Positions 1 to 5,158 of a DNA stretch of 5,158 nt are shown one piece after another. The stretch is taken from the NCBI GenBank assembly GCA_012270665.1, contig JAAXHY010000538.1, forward strand, positions 1 to 5,158, read 5' to 3'. The stretch is from Dehalococcoidia bacterium. Lineage in GTDB: Bacteria; Chloroflexota; Dehalococcoidia; SAR202; UBA11138. The translations under genes and the position numbers were made by a program. Under the pieces are notes generated by a model that was given only the letters and a program-made list of their open reading frames with translations, searched no databases and was not told the origin of the DNA. Position 1 is the first letter of the stretch. Every line of letters starts with the position of its first letter.

Positions 1-117
1 TACTTCGTCAACACCGTCTTCAACTATCCGACGCTCGCTGAGGCTTACAAGGTCGCTGCCCTGGACGGGTACAACAAGGTCGGTCCGGAATACGGCGAAG
101 CTCCGCTCCCGGACTAG
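1..117 (+). CDS. sthA: Soluble pyridine nucleotide transhydrogenase (Si-specific), C-terminal fragment
   Basis: Only the last 38 codons and the TAG stop (115-117) are in the window; the gene begins upstream. The fragment contains [14 protein letters not shown] followed by [10 protein letters not shown], which closely resembles the end of E. coli SthA (UdhA). SthA is a cytoplasmic FAD enzyme that moves reducing equivalents between NADPH and NAD+. It belongs to the dihydrolipoamide dehydrogenase-like flavoprotein family. In disulfide reductases of that family this part of the dimerisation domain carries a catalytic His in an HPT motif. Here the equivalent triplet is YPT, as in SthA, which argues against lipoamide dehydrogenase or glutathione reductase. 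The tail of about ten residues after GYNK is slightly longer than in E. coli. No terminator with a T-run follows directly; the palindromic element starting near 161 is the first strong structure downstream. The FAD and NAD domains cannot be checked here. Confidence 0.8.
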   Translation, partial: YFVNTVFNYPTLAEAYKVAALDGYNKVGPEYGEAPLPD

Positions 118-160
118 AGCCGGAGACTCCATTCATAGTTGCGGATCGGGCCTGTGAGTG

Positions 161-220
161 TCGTCCAGGCTTGTCCAGAATTTCTGTTATCCGCGAAGGC
201 TTCGCGTTGCCGGGGATAAC
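161..220. repeat. REP-like palindromic intergenic element
   Basis: A 7-bp perfect inverted repeat, GTTATCC (186-192) and GGATAAC (214-220), encloses a 6-bp perfect hairpin, CGCGAA (192-197) with TTCGCG (201-206) and loop GGC. The flank at 161-180 carries two GTCCAG copies 11 bp apart. On the minus strand the layout is GTTATCCCCGG, then a CGAAGC/CTTCGCG palindrome, then GGATAAC and AGAAATTCTGGA. This resembles dispersed REP-type repeats found between genes in many bacteria. Its position just after the sthA stop is typical, and it may stabilise or terminate the sthA transcript. No second copy lies in this window, so its repeat status is inferred. A minus-strand open frame across it (20-271) is a product of the repeat, not a gene. 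Confidence 0.5.
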
Positions 221-281
221 GCTATTTCGCTCATCCTTCCCAGACTCGCAAGACCCTGATTGCGGAAACATCGCATACTCC

Positions 282-347
282 GAACATCTGTCATAGTCCG
301 AAGAGTACTATGCAGAACGTTTGTCATAGCCCGAAAAGTACTACAAA
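282..347. repeat. 33-bp tandem duplication with internal palindrome
   Basis: Two adjacent 33-bp units (282-314 and 315-347) match at 26 of 33 positions by hand count, and most differences are transitions. Both contain the core GTCATAG, then YCCGAA, then AGTACTA. In the first unit CATAGT (292-297) and ACTATG (307-312) form a perfect 6-bp inverted repeat around nine bases. In the second unit this palindrome has decayed. A shorter relative, CATACTCCGAA, lies just upstream at 274-284. Repeats of this kind could be binding sites at the end of a mobile element, operator sites, or remains of a small non-autonomous element. No transposase gene is present to decide. Two contiguous copies without spacers rule out a CRISPR array. 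Confidence 0.6.
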
Positions 348-374
348 AATAGTCCTGTTTGGGTGATATGCAAA

Positions 375-387
375 GTGCGAAACGCAC
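375..387. repeat. Small perfect hairpin
   Basis: GTGCG (375-379) and CGCAC (383-387) pair perfectly around an AAA loop. There is no T-run on either side, so it is not a standard terminator. It lies about 30 bp beyond the tandem repeat and may mark the edge of the same repeat element. It is short enough that chance cannot be excluded. Confidence 0.35.
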
Positions 388-569
388 TATAGGGTTTATT
401 CAGTGGACGGGGATAGGGTCTTTCGATGTAAGCCTCATCACGATCTTATCAGGAGGTTACCCTAAGCCACCGCTTTCATTGAACAACGGAAAAGATTCCA
501 GAAGCCTAAGGTCGTAACTTTCAAGGTTCTATCAATCATAAGCAGAAATCCGCATGAGAGGTGAGTACC
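388..569. other. Non-coding leader region upstream of the secreted-protein gene
   Basis: I see no open frame with a credible start in this stretch on either strand. It contains a perfect AGGAGG (451-456), but no start codon follows at usable distance, so this orphan Shine-Dalgarno-like site has no evident gene. No convincing -35/-10 pair could be placed for the gene at 570, although a promoter must lie here or further upstream. The only clear signal is the ribosome binding site GAGAGGTGAG (556-565) immediately before the downstream gene. Confidence 0.5.
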
Positions 570-1196
570 ATGAAATTCGGAAGACTTAACATGTCGCATA
601 CGTTTTGCAGAACAACACTGGCTATAGCTTTGATCGTAATCACCGTACTAGCTAACGACGGGGCTATTCCAGTATATGCCAACGGTGGTAGCCCAATTGA
701 CTCCATAGTGTCTCCACCAAACGATTCTGGTTTGCTTAAGCGATATACCGGGGGAGATACCAACGTACGTTCAACTGCATATGGAGAAGAAGTTGATAAC
801 CCTTGGGGATGTGAGGGCGTATCTCATAGGCCGCATGAATCGAAAAGAGATCCAGGGCTAGGGTGGATACAGGCAAAGTCCGATATAGATTGTACCGTCG
901 CTCCCCCCGTAGGCAGCGAATGGTCCATCTCTCAAAGGCTCTATCGGTCGAGTTGGAGGGGATGGGTGAAAGTTAAATCAAAGTACTCCTCATGTCCAGA
1001 CGGCATAGGAGCGCCAGATTGCGAACCAGATTTCATGCGAGCGTACATTAACTGGCGATGTTCGCAAGGAGCAATGTACAACTATCGAGTGAAAGCCCGT
1101 CATGAACTCATAGTAGATGATATAATCTATCGGTATGATACCAGCCACGAAACTGGAGCTTGGTGGGAAGACGGGCGAGTTCAATGTACAAGATGA
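570..1196 (+). CDS. Secreted protein with six cysteines in the mature part, unknown function
   Basis: This encodes 208 residues from ATG 570. A GTG at 561 is also in frame, but the purine-rich GAGAGGTGAG (556-565) sits at the right distance for ATG 570 and would be consumed by the earlier start. The N-terminus is a classical signal peptide: basic residues (K2, R5, R14), a hydrophobic core (about 16-28, LAIALIVITVLA), and a V-Y-A site suggesting cleavage after Ala37. The mature chain has exactly six cysteines (81, 108, 142, 151, 164, 206), enough for three disulfides. The layout GCEGVSHRPHES...C in the first half and WRCSQGAMYNYRVKARH...C in the second resembles small secreted hypothetical proteins of Gram-positive bacteria, which also have a C-G-x-S-x-x-P-H-x-S start and a Y-x-Y-x-x-x-x-H segment. 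I recognise no catalytic motif. The gene is more A/T-rich than its conserved neighbours, suggesting acquisition. It appears monocistronic. Confidence 0.8.
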   Translation: MKFGRLNMSHTFCRTTLAIALIVITVLANDGAIPVYANGGSPIDSIVSPPNDSGLLKRYTGGDTNVRSTAYGEEVDNPWGCEGVSHRPHESKRDPGLGWIQAKSDIDCTVAPPVGSEWSISQRLYRSSWRGWVKVKSKYSSCPDGIGAPDCEPDFMRAYINWRCSQGAMYNYRVKARHELIVDDIIYRYDTSHETGAWWEDGRVQCTR

Positions 1197-1206
1197 CAGA
1201 TACTCG

Positions 1207-1286
1207 CTACTTTCCTGCAAGAATTGTCTAATTGATCCGTTCATTACAGGAAAGTAGTCATCTACTTGGAATTTTTGGTTAGACAA
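1207..1286 (+). promoter_or_regulatory. Interlocking inverted repeats; possible RNA pseudoknot or terminator
   Basis: An 11-bp perfect inverted repeat, CTACTTTCCTG (1207-1217) and CAGGAAAGTAG (1247-1257), begins 10 bp after the stop of the secreted-protein gene. A second 8-bp perfect repeat, TTGTCTAA (1224-1231) and TTAGACAA (1279-1286), has its left arm inside the loop of the first and its right arm beyond it, which is H-type pseudoknot topology. The loops are about 6, 15 and 21 nt. The 11-bp pair is unlikely by chance in 100 bp; the 8-bp pair could be chance. A T5 run lies at 1272-1276, not directly behind the first stem, so this is not a standard intrinsic terminator. Alternatives are a transcript-end stabiliser or the footprint of an old insertion. 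Confidence 0.4.
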
Positions 1287-1300
1287 ATGGTCCTTGATTT

Positions 1301-1936
1301 ATGAGAATTTTCAGACGGCAACGGAAATCATCTTCAATCCTATCATATTCGCGAGGCACTCTAGTGCGCGTGAACAAGTCTAGGGCCGGTTATCCCAAGT
1401 GTCTCACCCAATTTGGACTGACCTTTCCAATCCGTATTTTAGAAGTCCTGCGGAGATCAAGGCCTTGGTCCCTCGGAATTTTCAGTCATCGTCATCCATC
1501 AGAGCCGATTTCGCCCCCGGTGGAACTGGACGAGTATGGAATTCCTGTCTGTTGGAAGAGGGATCCCGCTGAGGATCCTTATCACAGGCGGATGTTGGAT
1601 CGTTCTGCCGAGTATTGGCCGATATTCGAGCTATGGTGCGAAGATCACTCGCTCAAGGCGTTCCCCGCCGCTGAAGAAAGCCTGCTTAGGTTTCTTCTCA
1701 ATCCCCCGGTTGATGGTCCGGAACTCTATGAAACTTGGCGCGCGGTCTCGTTCCGCCACGATGCTTTCTATTGGGTCGAGGATGTGGACCCTCGTTATTT
1801 ACTCAAGCACGGACATGGTGTGGACGTTACGCGCGAGGGATTTGTGACCATACCGGAAGATATAGCCCTGTGCGACGAGATGTCAGACGAACTGATACGC
1901 GAACTAAGGCTCCACTCGGAAGGCGTGTCTGGATAG
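1301..1936 (+). CDS. Tyrosine-recombinase core-binding (SAM-like) domain protein lacking the catalytic domain
   Basis: This encodes 211 residues from ATG 1301. The segment Y105-W158 (YWPIFELWCEDHSLKAFPAA, then SLLRFL, then ELYETWRAVSFRHDAF) resembles the N-terminal core-binding domain of XerC/D-like integrases: the pattern W-x-x-F-x-x-W-C, then a P-A motif, a L-x-x-F-L helix, and a helix with A/V-x-x-x-x-H. That domain grips DNA in complete recombinases. Here only about 50 residues follow, with none of the R...H-x-x-R...Y catalytic residues, and the stop lies inside the opposing gene. It is therefore a stand-alone binding domain or the remnant of an integrase. Residues 1-70 are basic and low in recognisable features, and ATG 1301 has no clear ribosome binding site. 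GTG 1364, preceded by GAGG (1353-1356) at 7 nt, or GTG 1520, are plausible alternative starts. The similarity is pattern-based and needs a profile search. Confidence 0.55.
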   Translation: MRIFRRQRKSSSILSYSRGTLVRVNKSRAGYPKCLTQFGLTFPIRILEVLRRSRPWSLGIFSHRHPSEPISPPVELDEYGIPVCWKRDPAEDPYHRRMLDRSAEYWPIFELWCEDHSLKAFPAAEESLLRFLLNPPVDGPELYETWRAVSFRHDAFYWVEDVDPRYLLKHGHGVDVTREGFVTIPEDIALCDEMSDELIRELRLHSEGVSG

Positions 1937-2644
1937 CCTGCCCATCCCCAGTTCCTCCGACGCGCTGATGATGATGTCAGTGGCGGCGTCAAGGTTCATT
2001 TCGCTGGTGTTGATCACCAGGTGATAGTGTTCCGCCGCGTCGGGGCTGTCAATTCCGAAGAATCTCTCGAAGTACGCGAGCCTCGCCGCGTCCCTCGACC
2101 TTATCGCGTTTTCCGCCGTAGCCTTGTCCATTCGCTCGCGCACCATCACCCGGTCGACCCGGTCCTCGAAGGTGGCGACAAGTCCAACGCGCAGTACATT
2201 GGGATTGTCTTTGAGTATGATGTGCGCGCCTCGTCCAACGATTACCACATTGTCCCCGGAAGCCAACTCGGTTATCACGTTTCGTATAGCGGTGATGTAG
2301 GAGTCGTCATCTATTTCATGGCCGCGGGTAGCTATCAGATTCGGTAGTTCGTCGTACTCCGAAACCAGGAATTCAGGATACACCGTCCCGAAGTAAGGAT
2401 CGGAGCCGCCCCCGGTGTACGCGGTGCGTTCCATGACGCGCTGAATGATCCTCGAGAATCGCTCGGAACGAGTGGGAGGCCGCTGCTCTCGCTGGTCGAG
2501 CGCCTCAACTGTCGCTTGTAACTCACGGGCTACGTTAGAGAGGATAAGCCTGTCCACATAGTCGGCGTCTATTCTGCGGGATAACTCAGGCCCCAGGAAC
2601 CTTCCGCCTCCACCGGCTAACCCACCAGTAACAATTACAGCCAT
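1904..2644 (-). CDS. Cytidylate kinase-like family protein
   Basis: This encodes 246 residues. The ATG at 2642-2644 is preceded by GAGGG (reverse of 2650-2654) five bases upstream. The protein starts MAVIVTGGLAGGGGRFLGPE, a glycine-rich nucleotide-binding loop in the position of a P-loop, followed by I25-D-A-D-Y-V-D31. Further motifs are VIVGRGAHIIL (134-144), a lid-like stretch with SRDAARLAYFERFFG (183-197, keeping D185, R188 and Y191), and YHLVINT (207-213). This order (GSGG-like loop, yvDr, VIVGRGA, D-x-x-R-x-x-Y, yDLVINT) matches the cytidylate kinase-like family seen in many bacteria and archaea. Its members are predicted nucleotide kinases, but the substrate is mostly untested. The loop lacks the usual Walker Lys-Ser/Thr, as is common in this family, so CMP kinase activity should not be assumed. 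Its last ten codons and stop overlap the plus-strand gene ending at 1936. The protein is cytoplasmic, with no membrane segment. Confidence 0.85.
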   Translation of the reverse strand: MAVIVTGGLAGGGGRFLGPELSRRIDADYVDRLILSNVARELQATVEALDQREQRPPTRSERFSRIIQRVMERTAYTGGGSDPYFGTVYPEFLVSEYDELPNLIATRGHEIDDDSYITAIRNVITELASGDNVVIVGRGAHIILKDNPNVLRVGLVATFEDRVDRVMVRERMDKATAENAIRSRDAARLAYFERFFGIDSPDAAEHYHLVINTSEMNLDAATDIIISASEELGMGRLSRHAFRVEP

Positions 2645-2687
2645 TTCAGCCCTCGCTTTCAGAATCCGCGCATCCGGTCAGTGAATA

Positions 2688-2704
2688 AGCGCTCGGACAG
2701 CGCT
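2688..2704. promoter_or_regulatory. Paired AGCGCT palindromes in the divergent intergenic region
   Basis: AGCGCT occurs at 2688-2693 and again at 2699-2704, separated by CGGAC. Each copy is itself palindromic, so the pair is both a direct and an inverted repeat and can form a 6-bp hairpin. It lies about 45 bp upstream of the kinase-like gene's start, in its leader or promoter. It could be a regulator binding site, but nothing else in the window supports this. Confidence 0.25.
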
Positions 2705-2749
2705 ACCCTTTCGGCCCACGACCGCCACATGACGTTGGCGTTTCCGCTC

Positions 2750-2778
2750 TTGCCACGTTATGGTTGAAACGTCATAAT
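2750..2778 (+). promoter_or_regulatory. Sigma70-type promoter for the histidine kinase gene
   Basis: TTGCCA (2750-2755) matches 5 of 6 bases of the -35 consensus and CATAAT (2773-2778) matches 5 of 6 of the -10 consensus. The spacer is the ideal 17 bp. Transcription would start near 2785, giving a leader of roughly 158 nt before GTG 2943. An 8-bp inverted repeat, ATGACGTT (2729-2736) and AACGTCAT (2768-2775), brackets the promoter, with the right arm overlapping the -10. That arrangement is expected for repression by a dimeric or looping regulator. Promoter prediction by eye is uncertain, but this is the best pair in the region. Confidence 0.5.
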
Positions 2779-2942
2779 GCTAAGGGTCAGATTCAGTGAT
2801 TCCCTAGCGTTCAGCATCATGAACCAAGCTGAACTCAAGCAGAGTCTATATGCGGCTTTACGGGTATGTCAACATGGCGAATCAGACATGAATTAACCTT
2901 CGTCAATGTTGGTTGCACCCACCGAATGACTTGGAGAAGACT

Positions 2943-5158
2943 GTGACAGTTAGAAACGCAGAGCCTACAACTCTGGAAAGGCAACTTCGTCTCGCTCAGG
3001 AGCGAATAGCTGAACTTGAAGCGCTTCAGCGAAGGAACAGGAGAGTCAGCAGTGTTTTGATTCGCCTGGCAACGCTTGCCGACCATAGCCCTAGCGCGAT
3101 AGTGGAGTTCGATGGCGTGGTCACCTATCTAAATCATGCGGCAAGAGAGAAATTTCCCGATCTGGACGTGATGGGACTCAAACACCCCCTGTTGTCAGGT
3201 CTGGACGAGGTTATCAACCAGATGCGGAGCGAGGGCCATCTCACCAGGACTCGTGAAGTGAGTGTTGGTCACAGTATCTTCAGTCAGAAGGTCGTACTGA
3301 AACAGGATTCGCCCCAGGCCAGCGTTTACTCCGACGACATCACCGAAGACCGAGCCTTGAACAACGCCCTGAAACTCGCGTCTGAAGAGACTGAGGCGCT
3401 GGCCGCCGAGAGCGCTCTTCTGGCCGGGATTGGGAGGATCATCAGCTCTTCGCTGGAGATAAACAACGCCACGAAGTTCGCGTCTGAAGAGACTGAGTTA
3501 CTGACCGCCGAGAGCGCTCTTGTGGCCGAGATTGTGGAGATACACGACGCCCTGAACTCCGCGTCCGAAGAGATTGAGTTGCTGGCCGCCGAGAACGCTT
3601 TTCTGGCCAAGATTGGGAGGATCATCAGCTCCTCGCTGGAGATAAGCGACGTTTATGAAGGCTTCGCCCGGCAGGTCAGGGAGGTCATACCCTTCGACCG
3701 GATCGCTATCAGCCTGGTGGACATGAAGTCCTATACGTTCAACAACCAGTACGTATCTGGAGTTGACGCGCCCGGTAGGGAAGAGGGGACAGTCGTACCC
3801 CTGAAAGGCACTATGATACTGAGCGCCATCGAGGAGAACAGCGCCCTGATCTACCAGGGCGATCTCGAAGACCTGTCCAAACGCTTCCCAATGATGGTCA
3901 AGTCCGGTCTGAAGTCTGTCCTCCTGGCGCCCATCGTGTTCAAGAACGAGATCTTGGGAGTGCTGCACATGCGCTCTCTGGAGGAGAATGCCTACAACTC
4001 TCACCATCTCGACCTGGCAACCAAGGTAGCCGCGCAGATAGCTCCCGCCATAGCGAATTCCCAGCTATACGCCCGGCATACTGAGGCTGAGGCTGAGACT
4101 AAGCGCCTGGCGCGTCAGAATGCCGCCATCGCCGAGATTGGGAGAATCATCACCGCGTCTCTCGACATCGAGGACGTGTACGCCGGCTTCGCCGAGCAGA
4201 CTCGACTACTCATCGGGTTCGACCGCATCGTCATCAGTCTGATAAGCCGCGATTCCGACGACTTCACCAACACCTACGTAATCGGGGTGCCAGTCTCCAA
4301 CAGAGACCGGGGAGACCGGATAGGACTGAAAGGGACATTCACTGACGAAGTCGTGCGACAGCGGCGAGCCATCCTGTTCCTTCCCGATTCCCTCTACGAG
4401 ACCCGAACCATGTTCCCGGGACTGATCCCTCAGTATCACAGCGGGCTTCGCTCATTCATCAGCGTACCCCTTATCTACAAGGACGAAACCATCGGCGTGC
4501 TGCATTTCAGTTCCGTGAAGCCAAACGCTTACAGAGATTACGAGGTAGACATGGCGGATCTTATAGCGGCGCAGATAGCGGGCGCGATAGAGAATTCACA
4601 CCTTCACACAGAGACTCTCGAGGCCGACAGAGCCCTCCAGAGGCAGGCCGAGGAGCTGGCGCGCTCCAACGCGGAACTGGAACAGTTCGCGTATGTAGCC
4701 TCCCACGATCTTCAGGAGCCTCTGCGCGTCATAGCCGGATATGTCAACCTTCTGGAAGAGCGGTATGCCGACAAACTCGACCAGGACGCACGGGACTTCA
4801 TCGGATTCGCCACGGACGCCGCCCACCGTATGCGAGCGCTCATCAACGCGCTGCTTCAGTATTCCCGGGTCGGAACGCACGGCAATCCTTTTGAGAAGAT
4901 GGACTGCAATCACGCCCTGTCCGAGGCGATTGCCGACCTGGAAGTGTCCATAGACGAGTCGGACGCGGAGATTACCGCGGAGCCGCTGCCCAGTGTCGTC
5001 GGCGACCAAATTCAGATAACTCATGTATTCGAGAATCTCATATCCAACGCGATAAAATTCAGAAAGGACGACTGCCTGCCGAGGATTCACATTTCATGCT
5101 CACGTACGGAGGATAGCTGGCGGATCTCCGTTGCTGACAACGGCACTGGTATCAGACC
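2943..5158 (+). CDS. Cytoplasmic PAS-GAF-GAF sensor histidine kinase (3' end outside the window)
   Basis: This encodes 738 complete codons plus two bases, running off the window edge. GTG 2943 is chosen because GGAG (2933-2936) lies six bases before it; the frame is closed upstream by TGA at 2889. Domains in order: a coiled coil (about 10-42); a PAS domain (about 44-136) with IVEFDGVVTYLNHAA near its start; a repeated helical linker (142-236); GAF1 (about 235-376); a linker (377-407); GAF2 (about 408-554); a coiled coil (556-581); and HisKA, with FAYVASHDLQEPLR placing the phosphoacceptor at His588. The HATPase domain then begins, with N-box ENLISNAIKF (N698, N702) and G1 box DNGTGI (D732-I737). 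The F-box, G2 box and any receiver domain lie outside the window. No membrane segment or signal peptide is visible, so it should sense an internal or diffusible cue through PAS/GAF, autophosphorylate on His588 and pass phosphate to an unseen response regulator. The HisKA sequence resembles the phytochrome-related type, but the GAFs lack an obvious chromophore Cys. The two GAFs are clearly paralogous: FDRIAISLVD versus FDRIVISLIS. Confidence 0.9.
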   Translation, partial: MTVRNAEPTTLERQLRLAQERIAELEALQRRNRRVSSVLIRLATLADHSPSAIVEFDGVVTYLNHAAREKFPDLDVMGLKHPLLSGLDEVINQMRSEGHLTRTREVSVGHSIFSQKVVLKQDSPQASVYSDDITEDRALNNALKLASEETEALAAESALLAGIGRIISSSLEINNATKFASEETELLTAESALVAEIVEIHDALNSASEEIELLAAENAFLAKIGRIISSSLEISDVYEGFARQVREVIPFDRIAISLVDMKSYTFNNQYVSGVDAPGREEGTVVPLKGTMILSAIEENSALIYQGDLEDLSKRFPMMVKSGLKSVLLAPIVFKNEILGVLHMRSLEENAYNSHHLDLATKVAAQIAPAIANSQLYARHTEAEAETKRLARQNAAIAEIGRIITASLDIEDVYAGFAEQTRLLIGFDRIVISLISRDSDDFTNTYVIGVPVSNRDRGDRIGLKGTFTDEVVRQRRAILFLPDSLYETRTMFPGLIPQYHSGLRSFISVPLIYKDETIGVLHFSSVKPNAYRDYEVDMADLIAAQIAGAIENSHLHTETLEADRALQRQAEELARSNAELEQFAYVASHDLQEPLRVIAGYVNLLEERYADKLDQDARDFIGFATDAAHRMRALINALLQYSRVGTHGNPFEKMDCNHALSEAIADLEVSIDESDAEITAEPLPSVVGDQIQITHVFENLISNAIKFRKDDCLPRIHISCSRTEDSWRISVADNGTGIR
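3366..3650 (+). repeat. In-frame tandem repeat (34/27/34 codons) in the pre-GAF linker
   Basis: Three adjacent coding units lie at 3366-3467, 3468-3548 and 3549-3650 (residues 142-175, 176-202, 203-236). Each contains a variant of ASEETELLAAESALLAEI. Units 1 and 3 continue into IGRIISSSLEI; unit 2 lacks 21 nt there and reads EIVEIHD instead. Units 1 and 3 agree at about 88 of 102 bases by hand count. The third unit leads directly into GAF1. The equivalent segment before GAF2 (AAIAEIGRIITASLDIEDVY) is a more diverged single copy. Units 1 and 2 are therefore duplicated copies of the signalling helix that normally starts a GAF domain, without the GAF itself. Confidence 0.85.

Noticed and set aside
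282..347. CRISPR array
   Set aside because: Only two contiguous, diverged copies exist, with no spacers and no cas genes.
20..387. Minus-strand open frames between 20 and 387, with an apparent 11-residue repeated peptide
   Set aside because: They run through the sthA end, the REP-like palindrome and the 33-bp DNA repeat. The peptide repetition is a by-product of a 33-bp period being divisible by three, and there is no ribosome binding site.
1207..1257. Standard intrinsic terminator
   Set aside because: The stem is strong, but the loop is 29 nt and no T-run follows the right arm directly.
990..1286. Minus-strand 98-residue open frame opposite the secreted-protein gene
   Set aside because: The plus strand carries a signal peptide and patterned cysteines with a good ribosome binding site; the antisense frame shows no recognisable features.
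1287..1304. Five-codon minicistron (ATG 1287) overlapping the next start as ATGA
   Set aside because: It has no ribosome binding site, is very short, and can easily arise by chance.
2021..2347. Plus-strand 108-residue open frame
   Set aside because: It lies wholly opposite the cytidylate kinase-like gene, whose motifs are convincing, and has no family resemblance of its own.
3498..5090. Long minus-strand open frames (3498-4007 and 4596-5090)
   Set aside because: They are shadows of the histidine kinase, whose PAS, GAF, HisKA and HATPase motifs are clear on the plus strand.

Overview
The window looks like ordinary bacterial chromosome with a short accessory stretch in the middle. It begins with the last 38 codons of a soluble pyridine nucleotide transhydrogenase (SthA type). 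It ends inside a large cytoplasmic sensor histidine kinase with one PAS and two GAF domains. Gene density, moderately high GC in the conserved genes, the REP-like repeat and the cytidylate-kinase-like gene fit an environmental bacterium. Chloroflexota (Dehalococcoidia/SAR202-like) is my guess from general style, not something the sequence proves.

Layout: (1) 1-117, 3' end of sthA. (2) 118-569, no convincing gene but several repeats: a REP-like palindrome (about 161-220), a 33-bp tandem duplication whose first unit contains a palindrome (282-347), and a small perfect hairpin (375-387). (3) 570-1196, a secreted protein with a signal peptide and six cysteines in its mature part. (4) 1197-1300, a short gap with two interlocking inverted repeats that could fold as an RNA pseudoknot. 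(5) 1301-1936, a protein that looks like the core-binding (SAM-like) domain of a tyrosine recombinase without the catalytic domain. (6) 1904-2644 on the minus strand, a cytidylate kinase-like protein whose 3' end overlaps the previous gene tail to tail. (7) 2645-2942, a divergent intergenic region with a good sigma70-type promoter for the histidine kinase and an inverted repeat around it. (8) 2943 to the window end, the histidine kinase, interrupted by the window edge inside its ATPase domain.

The genes do not form an obvious pathway. The segment 118 to about 1930 is more A/T-rich by eye than the flanking conserved genes. It holds the repeats, the secreted protein and the recombinase-domain protein, so it reads as an accessory insertion between core genes. 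The most unusual coding feature is in the kinase: the coiled-coil linker before the first GAF domain has been duplicated into three in-frame units of 34, 27 and 34 residues, the middle one shorter by exactly seven residues. I found no CRISPR array, rRNA, tRNA or complete transposase, and no clear evidence of an entirely new system.
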